From Pseudomonadota bacterium (GTDB taxonomy: Bacteria > Desulfobacterota > DSM-4660 > Desulfatiglandales > B25-G16), in NCBI GenBank assembly GCA_030633645.1, contig DAOVRY010000047.1:1-6604 (forward strand): DNA of 6,604 nt, read 5' to 3'. Both the position numbers and the translations under genes were made by a program. Below, piece by piece: positions 1-6,572 of the stretch (within the stretch, counting starts at the first letter, position 1; every line of letters begins with the position of its first letter). Below the pieces are notes generated by a model that worked only from the letters and a program-made list of their open reading frames with translations, was not told the DNA's origin and searched no databases.

Positions 1-24
1 ACAGTGTAAACCCCACATATTTGG

Positions 25-53
25 CCACTGGAAGACCCGGTGGAATTTTTTTT
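25..53 (+). terminator. Rho-independent terminator of an upstream + strand gene
   Basis: Bases 25-31 can pair with 37-43 (seven pairs, one a T-G wobble at 29/39) around a five-base loop. The hairpin is followed by AA and a run of eight T at 46-53, which is the classical intrinsic terminator layout read on the + strand. A TAA in frame at 7-9 could be the stop of the gene it serves, but only two codons of that frame lie in the window, so the gene cannot be identified. The element would insulate the downstream operon from upstream transcription. Confidence 0.65.
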
Positions 54-112
54 GAGATATCGCCTTTCAAAAACAGCCATGACCTCCTTTAGAACGTGAA
101 GGGTTACTCACT

Positions 113-202
113 ATGGTTCATGCCAACACTTTTGAACGATACCAACGTTTTAATGACCGCTCAAAGGGATTTCTGTTTGGGCAACAGCCCGAGGAGAGTT
201 GA
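113..202 (+). CDS. Possible 29-residue small ORF, unknown
   Basis: An ATG at 113 has AAGGG (99-103) nine bases upstream and opens a 29-codon frame ending at TGA 200-202. The product begins MVHANTFERYQRF and ends GQQPEES. It is hydrophilic, with no membrane segment and no recognised motif. Codons look ordinary for this DNA, but the length is too short to prove coding. Its end overlaps the -35 box of the promoter at 199-227. It could instead be the remnant of a decayed gene whose sequence continues in another frame after 199. I do not recognise it. Confidence 0.2.
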   Translation: MVHANTFERYQRFNDRSKGFLFGQQPEES

Positions 203-227
203 CATTCGGTGGAGGAGATCTCATAAT
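199..227 (+). promoter_or_regulatory. Sigma-70 type promoter for the ATPase/TraB-like operon
   Basis: A perfect -35 hexamer TTGACA (199-204) is separated by exactly 17 bases from CATAAT (222-227), which matches five of six bases of the -10 consensus. Transcription would start near 234-235. That gives a leader of about 188 nt before the ATPase start at 423, and places the predicted start site almost on the ATG of the small ORF at 235. It lies downstream of the terminator at 25-53 and upstream of the gene pair, as expected for an operon promoter. No operator could be identified. Confidence 0.6.
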
Positions 228-234
228 ACCCCCT

Positions 235-402
235 ATGGGTGGAAGATACGGAAAGTATGGTGAAGTAAAACGACTTGCCAGGCTTCGCAAGGGCAGGAAA
301 GACGCCCGGGACGCGAAAAAGGGACCTCAATTCGGAAGGGATCACACGAGAAAGGAAAGATCACTGCGAAAGCGGTTTTGTAACCTTACACCCAAGGACT
401 AA
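235..402 (+). CDS. Small, highly basic ORF (55 aa) in the operon leader, unknown
   Basis: The frame from ATG 235 to TAA 400-402 encodes a 55-residue protein very rich in Arg and Lys (it starts MGGRYGKYGEVKRLARLR), with one Cys near the C-terminus and no membrane segment. Its stop lies 20 bases before the ATPase start, an operon-like spacing. A longer version would start at TTG 199, but that codon sits inside the -35 box and is only two bases from its GAGGAG, so I prefer 235. The GGAGGAG at 211-217 is 17 bases from ATG 235, too far to be a normal ribosome binding site. If the promoter is used as predicted, the message would be leaderless here. The product could be a small nucleic-acid-binding protein, a leader peptide, or not expressed. 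I do not recognise a family. Confidence 0.35.
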   Translation: MGGRYGKYGEVKRLARLRKGRKDARDAKKGPQFGRDHTRKERSLRKRFCNLTPKD

Positions 403-422
403 AGCAAGGAGCACGAGGCATC

Positions 423-1292
423 ATGGAGACGGTAACAATCGATGGCGTAACCCTACATCTTTGTCAGCCAGATGAGCTGCCCATGGATTGGGTAGGCCAA
501 CAGGAGTTAGTAACCCAGATAATGGCAGCATGGTTGGTAATGGGTTCAGGCGATTTCCCTTTAAATCCACGGCTGATAGGCAAGCCCGGGGTAGGAAAGA
601 CTACCTTAGCCTACTATGCAGCCAAAAGTCTGAATCGGCCTGTGTATCTCTTTCAAGCCACAATAGACACGAGGCCCGAGGATCTAATCGTTACCCCTGT
701 TATTAGCGACCAGGGTAAGATAAAATATATGGCAAGCTCTATCGTTACCGCCATGATCAAGGGAGGGACAGCGGTTATTGATGAGGGAAACAGGATGAGT
801 GAAAAGAGTTGGGCGTCCCTGGCACCCCTAATGGACAACCGTCGTTATGTAGAGTCAATTGCAGCAGGCATAAAGATTAAGGCGCATCCTGATTTTCGGC
901 TCTGTACCACAATGAACGATGACGCCAGCACCTTTGATCTTCCCGAATATATACATTCCAGACTCCAGCCCCAGATTTTGATTGATTTTCCTGACAGAGA
1001 AGAAGAGAGGCTGATCCTGTCTGCCAATCTTCCCTTTGCTGATGACCAGATCCTGGACTATGTTGTCAATTTTCTTCAGATAGCCCACGAGGCGGATGAG
1101 AGATATACAGTCAGGGATGGAATTAATGTTGCCAGATATGCCTTGAAGAGATTGAGCATTGATAACTCAAAGAAAGGCAAAGGGATGGTAAAGGAGAGGA
1201 TAGCGACAGCACTTAAAGAAGCGGCCTCCATGATTCTGGATGATGTTGCTGCCGGATATTTTGACTATTATGGGAACACAAGAACAATTTGA
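423..1292 (+). CDS. MoxR/AAA_5-type AAA+ ATPase
   Basis: This is a cytosolic AAA+ ATPase expected to couple ATP hydrolysis to remodelling of a partner protein. Visible motifs are Walker A GKPGVGKT (residues 53-60), Walker B with the Asp-Glu pair at 120-121 inside AVIDEGNRM, a sensor-1 region CTTMND (161-166), a candidate arginine finger in HSRLQPQ (R180), and a sensor-2-like YTVRDG (228-233). The wording DEGNRM followed by APLMDNRRY resembles MoxR and dynein-related (AAA_5) ATPases, which usually read DEINR. No substrate-binding extra domain is visible, and 289 residues is close to a bare MoxR module. The start is supported by AAGGAG at 406-411 and GAGG at 415-418. Its 3' end overlaps the next gene by 23-53 bp, so the two are probably translationally coupled and act together. 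MoxR proteins commonly pair with von Willebrand A proteins; none is seen in this window. The exact role is unknown. Confidence 0.9.
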   Translation: METVTIDGVTLHLCQPDELPMDWVGQQELVTQIMAAWLVMGSGDFPLNPRLIGKPGVGKTTLAYYAAKSLNRPVYLFQATIDTRPEDLIVTPVISDQGKIKYMASSIVTAMIKGGTAVIDEGNRMSEKSWASLAPLMDNRRYVESIAAGIKIKAHPDFRLCTTMNDDASTFDLPEYIHSRLQPQILIDFPDREEERLILSANLPFADDQILDYVVNFLQIAHEADERYTVRDGINVARYALKRLSIDNSKKGKGMVKERIATALKEAASMILDDVAAGYFDYYGNTRTI

Positions 1293-3090
1293 ATGGAAAA
1301 ATGTCAGGCTTGTACCTATTCTGCACAACAGGGTCGAGTTTGCCCTTGAGGTTAGACATCAAGTTGCCTCCTTCAGACCAGAGATCGTGGCGATTGAATA
1401 TCCACCCACCATTGGCAATAAGATATTGGAGGGCATTAAACGACTCCCCCTCCTTTCTGTCGTCTACTATGAGGAGAATGATCACACGTTTGTCTACCTT
1501 CCCATCCAGCCAACTGATGGTCAGATAGAAGCGGTGCGGTTGGCACTTTCCCAGAATCTGCCCATCCATTTCATAGACAGGGATACTGAGGGATACCCCA
1601 TAGATCGGACACCTATGCCAGATCCTTACTCGATAAAGAGGATAGGTTACTGGCCGTACTGTCAAAGCTTCCTGAATGCCCATCCCACACCTCTCAATAA
1701 CCCTCAAGATAGACTGCGGGAGAGGGCCATGGCCTATCATCTACAGCAACTGAATAGTGAGGGCAAGAGGGTGCTTTTTGTTGGTGGCCTGGCTCATTTT
1801 CCGGGTCTCCTAACGTATCTTGATGAGCCCCAGGTAGAGGTCATCGGCAGAAAGAGCAGAGATGCCGTTATGCTTGCCCATCTGCATAGCGAATCGAGCA
1901 GAGAGATCATGACAGAGTTCCCCTTTTTTGCCGCCCTTTATGAGAGATTTAGAACTGATGCCCATATGCCTGAACCTGACAGATTGGAGGCCATTGATGG
2001 GTTGATAGAAAAGGCAAGAAGAAATCATTTGAAGAAGGACAAGGAAGAAGTGAGCCTAAGCCAGCTCAGGGTTTTCAATAAATTTGTTACAAACTATGCC
2101 CTTCTGAGTGGGTTTCTAACGCCTGATTTATACCAGTTGCTGGTAGCTGCCAGGGGTTCGGTGGATGATAACTTCGCGTACGAGGTCTGGGACTTGGCGA
2201 CAGAGTATCCCTGGCAGACAGAATCACCCGGACTGCCAGTCCTTCGCCTCAAAGGTAAGGATTTGTTCCTTGATCAGAAAAGAATCAGATTTCATCGGCA
2301 TTTCAGGACGTTACGAAAAAGGCTGGTATCAGTACCCATAAAGAGGAGGCAAAAAGAGAAGTTCCCGGGTGAGTGGAAACGGGATTTCAAAAGTCATACG
2401 ATCTGCTCACACCAACCAGAGGATATTGTAGTAGAAGGGTTTGGCGATTATCTTAAGAGGAGGGCTCTCAAGGAGAAGTCAGAGGACAATACCAGGGTTG
2501 TTCCCTTTGTGAGCTCGATGATGGACGGAATCGATATCAGGGAGACTCTCAGGAACTGGAAAGAGGGAACGGTATATGTACGAGAAAATATTCCCTTCAA
2601 AGGAAAGGTCGGATCGGTAGTAATTGTTTTCGACCCTGATCTCCCTGATGCGGCAGGCAAAGAAAGCTTCCCCTGGCGGGTTACCTGGCTGGGGGAACAT
2701 AATCAGGAATCAGATATGGCCTTTTACAGCACCCCGGCTGGTGAAGAGGTAGTGGGACCAGGGATATCCCGATGTCGGTACGGCGGATTCATGCTTACCT
2801 TTCCTCCTCTAAGGGTATATGACATATGGAAGGATCCGTTTTTTGACATCGCCAGAAATAAGTCAGAAAGGCTTCTCCTTGCGGCCCTTGACTATTCCCT
2901 TGAAAGGCATGTCGTTTATGTGGCTTCCATACCCCCGTCTTCTCTCTGCAGATCATTTGCCTCCCGTATGAGGAAAAAGATAATATATCTTCCCATAGGC
3001 ATATTTTCACCCATTACCCTGAAAAAGATCAAGCAGTTCCATGTGCTAGATGGCCATCCCGTTAGGCGATATGCAGCGAGATATATATGA
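1240..3090 (+). CDS. TraB/TIKI-like protein with large uncharacterised C-terminal domain, ATPase partner
   Basis: The 616-residue product appears to have two parts. Residues about 20-215 carry spaced motifs resembling the TraB/TIKI/EreA-like putative metallohydrolase superfamily: LH (H29), VAIEYPP (E53), HFIDRD (D113, D115), RERAMA (160-165) and FVGGLAHFPG (H186). After a charged helical stretch (about 240-300) comes a region with no family I recognise. It includes SSMMDGIDIRETLRNW (425-440), WLGEHNQESD (483-492), GPGISRCRYGGFMLTFPP (507-522 core) and a C-terminal block around 575-608 ending LDGHPVRRY. No signal peptide or transmembrane segment is evident, so it is probably cytosolic. Start choice is uncertain: ATG 1240 (or the adjacent 1243) overlaps the ATPase gene by 53 bp, while ATG 1270 overlaps by 23 bp and drops a hydrophobic MMLLPDILTI. 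None has a good ribosome binding site, which suggests coupling to the upstream gene. Coding is certain from the length; the TraB-like assignment is motif-based and moderate; the C-terminal function is unknown. Confidence 0.85.
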   Translation: MMLLPDILTIMGTQEQFEWKNVRLVPILHNRVEFALEVRHQVASFRPEIVAIEYPPTIGNKILEGIKRLPLLSVVYYEENDHTFVYLPIQPTDGQIEAVRLALSQNLPIHFIDRDTEGYPIDRTPMPDPYSIKRIGYWPYCQSFLNAHPTPLNNPQDRLRERAMAYHLQQLNSEGKRVLFVGGLAHFPGLLTYLDEPQVEVIGRKSRDAVMLAHLHSESSREIMTEFPFFAALYERFRTDAHMPEPDRLEAIDGLIEKARRNHLKKDKEEVSLSQLRVFNKFVTNYALLSGFLTPDLYQLLVAARGSVDDNFAYEVWDLATEYPWQTESPGLPVLRLKGKDLFLDQKRIRFHRHFRTLRKRLVSVPIKRRQKEKFPGEWKRDFKSHTICSHQPEDIVVEGFGDYLKRRALKEKSEDNTRVVPFVSSMMDGIDIRETLRNWKEGTVYVRENIPFKGKVGSVVIVFDPDLPDAAGKESFPWRVTWLGEHNQESDMAFYSTPAGEEVVGPGISRCRYGGFMLTFPPLRVYDIWKDPFFDIARNKSERLLLAALDYSLERHVVYVASIPPSSLCRSFASRMRKKIIYLPIGIFSPITLKKIKQFHVLDGHPVRRYAARYI

Positions 3091-3096
3091 GGGGAG

Positions 3097-3291
3097 AGTG
3101 CCTAAAGTACTTAAAGTTCGAAGTGAGCTAAAGTTATAAGTGCCTAAAACCGTTTGTTGGCCGTTAAGTCGTTAAGGAGGTAACCACTCAACCAATAGAT
3201 CAGTCAACTACTCAACTAGTGTCTGAGTGAAGTAATGAGTGAATCCAACAAACTCAATAGACACAAAGAACCCAACAAACTCAACAAACCC
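3097..3291. repeat. Degenerate short-repeat spacer
   Basis: The gap between genes is built of short related words. AGTGCCTAAA occurs at 3097-3106 and 3139-3148, with a related AGTGAGCTAAAG at 3122-3133. GTTAAG occurs at 3163-3168 and 3171-3176. CTCAAC or TCAACTA words fill 3186-3218. A 13-bp direct repeat CCAACAAACTCAA lies at 3245-3257 and 3272-3284. A consensus Shine-Dalgarno AAGGAGGT (3174-3181) has no start codon at usable distance. I see no terminator hairpin with a T-tract, no CRISPR-like regularity and no coding frame here. Confidence 0.6.
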
Positions 3292-3293
3292 AC

Positions 3294-4649
3294 ATGGCAA
3301 AAGATCAAACATCTATAATCCTGGACAGCATTGCAGACGGTGTTTTTACGGTGGATCTGGATTGGCGTATTACCTCATTCAACCGGGCTGCCGAGCACAT
3401 TACGGGAATACCTAAGAAGGAGGCACTCGGGCGGCACTGTTGGGAGGTTTTCAGGGCAAACATATGCGAGAAACAGTGTGCCTTGAGAGAAACCATAGAA
3501 ACAGGGAAACGGGTAACGAACCAACCCATCTTTATTGTTAATTCTGAGGGATTACGGGTTCCTGTTAGTATCTCGACAGCTATCCTTAAAGACGAGCAGG
3601 GCAAAAGAATAGGTGGCGTTGAGACCTTCAGGGATCTGAGTCTGGAAGAGGAACTCAGAAAAGAACTAACAGGAAAACATACATTTTTTGATATAATAAG
3701 CAAAAATAAAGAGATGCACCGGCTCTTCGTCATTCTGGAGCAGGTTGCCCAGAGCGATAGCACCGTGCTTTTGGAAGGAGAGAGTGGAACCGGAAAGGAG
3801 CTCTTTGCACGGGCTATTCATTCGTTGAGTGCACGGAGCAAGGGACCGCTTGTTGTTGTGAATTTGGGTGCACTGCCAGATACTCTGGTCGAATCAGAAC
3901 TCTTTGGGTATAAGGCAGGCGCATTCACTGATGCACGGGAAGATAGGATAGGCAGGATTGCTGCAGCAGAAGGGGGAACCCTTTTCCTGGACGAGATAGG
4001 TGATCTTTCCCCCCATTTTCAGGTGAGACTGCTGAGGGTCCTGCAGGAGAGAACCTATGAGCCACTCGGATCAAACAAACCAATTCATGCAAATATTAGG
4101 GTCGTAGCGGCTACAAACAAGAATTTGAGTGCCCTTGTCAAAGAGGGATCCTTTAGGGATGATCTCTACTACCGAATCAATGTGGTCAAGCTTACACTGC
4201 CTCCTCTCAGAGAGAGGCGAGAGGATATACCGCTCCTTGTTGAGGATTTCTTGAGGCGATTTAACCGGTTGAGTGGGAAAGAGATAACCGGTACATCACC
4301 ACAAGTCCTTTCTATCCTCATGGAATATGATTTTCCAGGCAATGTCAGAGAGCTGGAAAACATCATTGAGCATGCGACTGTTCTGTGTCGCGGGGGACGC
4401 ATTGAGAGCCGACACCTGCCAGATTATCTTCAGCCAGCCCCCTCTCTCAAGGAAGGTGAAACCCAAGAGTCAGTTTCGTCAAAGAGAATCAAGTGGGATG
4501 ATTTGGAAAGAGTCTTTCTTTTGCAGGTGCTGAGGGATCATAATTGGAATCGCCAGGCGGCTGCCAGGGAACTCGGCATTGGTAGGCAAACATTGTGGCG
4601 GAAGGTGAAGCGTCTCAATATCCACCCACCCAAAACCCCATCAACCTGA
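3294..4649 (+). CDS. PAS-domain sigma-54-dependent transcriptional activator (NtrC/Fis family)
   Basis: This is a bacterial enhancer-binding protein that activates RNA polymerase carrying sigma-54. The N-terminal PAS domain (about 1-115) contains a cysteine cluster at C49, C58 and C62 and is the likely signal sensor. The central AAA+ domain (about 133-375) has Walker A GESGTGKE (162-169), Walker B GGTLFLDEIGD (227-237), the sigma-54 contact loop as GAFTDA (209-214) instead of GAFTGA, and FRDDLYYR (287-294) with the arginine-finger region. The C-terminal Fis-type helix-turn-helix covers about 402-441 (NRQAAARELGIGRQTLWRKV). There is no receiver domain, so it senses directly through PAS. At 451 residues it is complete for this architecture. 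An in-frame TAG at 3258 and the lack of other start codons fix the start at ATG 3294, although the 25 bases before it contain no G and so no Shine-Dalgarno. Target genes are not shown by the sequence; the downstream acyl-CoA dehydrogenase is a candidate by position only. Confidence 0.95.
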   Translation: MAKDQTSIILDSIADGVFTVDLDWRITSFNRAAEHITGIPKKEALGRHCWEVFRANICEKQCALRETIETGKRVTNQPIFIVNSEGLRVPVSISTAILKDEQGKRIGGVETFRDLSLEEELRKELTGKHTFFDIISKNKEMHRLFVILEQVAQSDSTVLLEGESGTGKELFARAIHSLSARSKGPLVVVNLGALPDTLVESELFGYKAGAFTDAREDRIGRIAAAEGGTLFLDEIGDLSPHFQVRLLRVLQERTYEPLGSNKPIHANIRVVAATNKNLSALVKEGSFRDDLYYRINVVKLTLPPLRERREDIPLLVEDFLRRFNRLSGKEITGTSPQVLSILMEYDFPGNVRELENIIEHATVLCRGGRIESRHLPDYLQPAPSLKEGETQESVSSKRIKWDDLERVFLLQVLRDHNWNRQAAARELGIGRQTLWRKVKRLNIHPPKTPST

Positions 4650-4922
4650 GATTGGTGGGAGAAGAGACGCCCACATACTAGCAGAGCGTTTCCTTGGTAA
4701 CATCGCATTTTTTCAGAAATAGAAATATCAAATGACCAATGTCAAAACAGAAATTTAGATTCGAGCAACTGCTGAATATGGGTAGACATTTTGAAATTTA
4801 GGCATTTACTCCAAGTCCCCACGGCATGAGAGCACGGTTCTGTAAACATTTTACTGGCGGTTTCATTCACATCAATAGTCTATTTTGGACAAGAATGATA
4901 CTCAATACTATGGAGGGAAGCC

Positions 4923-6149
4923 GTGTTTGATTTTATGCTAACTGAAGAGCAAAAGGCTTTACAGGAGGAAGTGAGGGCATTTGTAAAAAATGAAATCCCG
5001 AGTAAACTGGTACGGGATATGGATTTGAGCACAATTGAAACGGGCTGGCCAATTATTGAGATGGCTGGAAGGAAGAATCTGCTCGGCCTACGATTTCCAA
5101 AGGAATATGGAGGACGTGGTCTCAACTGGGCAGCTGAGGTGGTTGCCATTGAAGAGGTCGGTATACTTGGTAACTCTATCACATGTGCCTATGTTATGCC
5201 CAGTATTGTTGGAGAGGCAATTAATACCTTTGGAACGAGAGGACAAAAGGAACGGTATCTTAAACCTACCAATGAAGGCAAACTTTACTCGGCTGAGGCC
5301 CTGACTGAACCACGGGGAGGTTCTGATTTCTTCGGCGCTACAACAAAGGCGGTAAGAGATGGAGATTCATTCATCCTCAACGGTGAGAAGCGCTTCGTAG
5401 TAGGTGCGAAAGATTCCGATTATTTTTTGGTCTACGCCAAATCAGCCCCTGATGCACCACCGCATGAGTCTATCAGTTGCTTTATTGTTGACAGGGGCAT
5501 GGGAGTCGAGGATCAAACCATCTACAGCCTCCTTGGAACACGAGGCGGTGGCACAGGACGACTTGTCTTTGAACACGTAAGGGTTCCCAAAGAGAATCTT
5601 GTTGGGGAGCTTCACAACGCTTATGCCGTATTCAACAGGATGATGGTCCCTGAAAGACTGACAAGTGGTGCTGGTGCGGTTGGTCTTGGAAGGGCAGCCC
5701 TGGAAGTAGCTACGCGCTACTCTACCAGACGTAAGGCGTTCGGAAAGACCATAGACAGATTTCAGGCGGTGAGCTTTATGGTAGCTGATTCAATTAGCAC
5801 CTTGGATGCAGCCAGGGCTTTGGTTTACGCAGCGGCCAGAATGGCCGATTCCGGTGACGATTCCCGGAGATTGGTATCGGAGGCCAAAAAGGTAGGCACT
5901 GAGGCTGCCTGGACTGTAATAAATAATGCTATGCAAATTATGGGTGGAATTGGTTATACCAGTGTCTATCCTATAGAACGTTTCCTGAGAGACTGTCGTC
6001 TGGCAATGATCTGGACCGGTACGAATGAGATTATGAATCTTCTCATTCAGCATGAATACTATAAGGAATTGAAGCGAAGAAAAATCGAGCTACGGGATGT
6101 GGAGGAAGATGCTATTACGCCTGATGATGTGGAAAAGGTTTATGAATAG
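4923..6149 (+). CDS. Acyl-CoA dehydrogenase family protein
   Basis: This is an FAD-dependent acyl-CoA dehydrogenase, expected to oxidise an acyl-CoA to the 2,3-enoyl-CoA and pass electrons to an electron transfer flavoprotein. The start is GTG 4923, supported by GGAGGG at 4912-4917 and by the typical family opening (FDFMLTEEQ). The N-terminal helical domain covers about 1-120. The first family signature is [14 protein letters not shown] (126-139), followed by the beta-barrel domain to about 230 and the C-terminal helical domain with [15 protein letters not shown] (267-281). The second signature region is [20 protein letters not shown] (338-357). The usual catalytic Glu of short/medium-chain enzymes is replaced by Thr (IWTGTNE, T365), whereas a Glu lies at 244 (VPERLTSG), the helix-G position used by isovaleryl- and long-chain enzymes. 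A charged tail of about 25 residues follows the normal end. Substrate cannot be told. It stands alone between the regulator and the four-helix gene. Confidence 0.93.
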   Translation: MFDFMLTEEQKALQEEVRAFVKNEIPSKLVRDMDLSTIETGWPIIEMAGRKNLLGLRFPKEYGGRGLNWAAEVVAIEEVGILGNSITCAYVMPSIVGEAINTFGTRGQKERYLKPTNEGKLYSAEALTEPRGGSDFFGATTKAVRDGDSFILNGEKRFVVGAKDSDYFLVYAKSAPDAPPHESISCFIVDRGMGVEDQTIYSLLGTRGGGTGRLVFEHVRVPKENLVGELHNAYAVFNRMMVPERLTSGAGAVGLGRAALEVATRYSTRRKAFGKTIDRFQAVSFMVADSISTLDAARALVYAAARMADSGDDSRRLVSEAKKVGTEAAWTVINNAMQIMGGIGYTSVYPIERFLRDCRLAMIWTGTNEIMNLLIQHEYYKELKRRKIELRDVEEDAITPDDVEKVYE

Positions 6150-6218
6150 GGTTTGAATTGTACCTCTCTTTCGGTTAAGGTCAGGGTAACGAAGCCCGTA
6201 TCGGTAACGGTGACGTAA

Positions 6219-6572
6219 ATGGAAGAAAAAAAGAGAATCACAAGTTTCAGAGATTTGGAAGTATATCAGAATACATATAGGGCTATGTTAGTTGTTATGA
6301 AAGAAATTGCCCCTAAGTTGCCCGATAGTGAAAAATACGATCTAAGAGATCAATTAAGTCGTGCATGTAAAGCAATACCAAGATTAATAGCCGAAGGTTA
6401 TGCTAAACGGCATCAAAAGGCAGGTTTTCAAAAATATATCGATGATGCTATGGGCGAATGCAATGAAATGGTTGTCAGTTTAAGTGAATGCAGAGATATT
6501 TATTCGCCTTCGCCAGAATACCCTGCAGCTTGCTGCAGGGATGAATGGCGGGGCGAACGCGCCGAAGCTTGA
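6219..6572 (+). pseudogene. Four-helix-bundle protein (S23/IVS family), 3' end replaced by a palindromic element
   Basis: Residues 1-95 match the four-helix-bundle proteins first known from 23S rRNA intervening sequences. The opening has the typical FRDLEVYQ (10-17), followed by EKYDLRDQLSRACKAIPRLIAEG (core at 43-60) and the helix FQKYIDDAMGECNEMVVSLSE (core at 75-90). Family members normally continue into a fourth helix. Here the frame enters a GC-rich palindromic element at about 6502, so the last 22 codons (from S96) encode a Cys/Arg/Glu-rich tail unlike the family, and translation stops at TGA 6570-6572 inside the element. The expected fourth helix is therefore missing within the window, though remaining gene sequence could lie beyond the window edge. 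The function of these proteins is unclear even when intact. The upstream ribosome binding site is weak. It lies 69 bp after the dehydrogenase gene and is probably unrelated to it. Confidence 0.75.

Noticed and set aside
1..80. Partial - strand CDS starting at ATG 80-78
   Set aside because: Only 26 codons lie in the window, the Shine-Dalgarno is too close to the ATG, and the frame runs through a good + strand intrinsic terminator. Kept only as a low-interest finding.
199..402. Longer version of the small basic ORF starting at TTG 199
   Set aside because: The TTG is part of the -35 hexamer and GAGGAG is only two bases away, so ATG 235 is preferred if the ORF is real.
1213..1740. 175-codon open frame on the - strand
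   Set aside because: It lies antisense inside the ATPase/TraB-like genes, whose + strand frames have clear motifs. No family features or start signals are seen in the antisense product.
3097..3291. CRISPR-like array
   Set aside because: The repeats are short, degenerate and unevenly spaced, with no constant repeat/spacer lengths.
3305..3763. 152-codon open frame on the - strand
   Set aside because: It is antisense to the PAS region of the sigma-54 activator, and its Ser/Leu-rich composition is typical of a shadow frame.
4656..4672. Possible sigma-54 -24/-12 promoter upstream of the acyl-CoA dehydrogenase
   Set aside because: GG and GC have the right 10-base spacing, but the flanking bases match the consensus poorly and the site is about 250 bp from the gene. 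A scan of the other GC dinucleotides in 4650-4922 found none with GG at the right distance.
4655..4674. Possible terminator after the activator gene
   Set aside because: GTGGG/CCCAC gives only a 5-bp stem with a 10-base loop and no T-tract follows.
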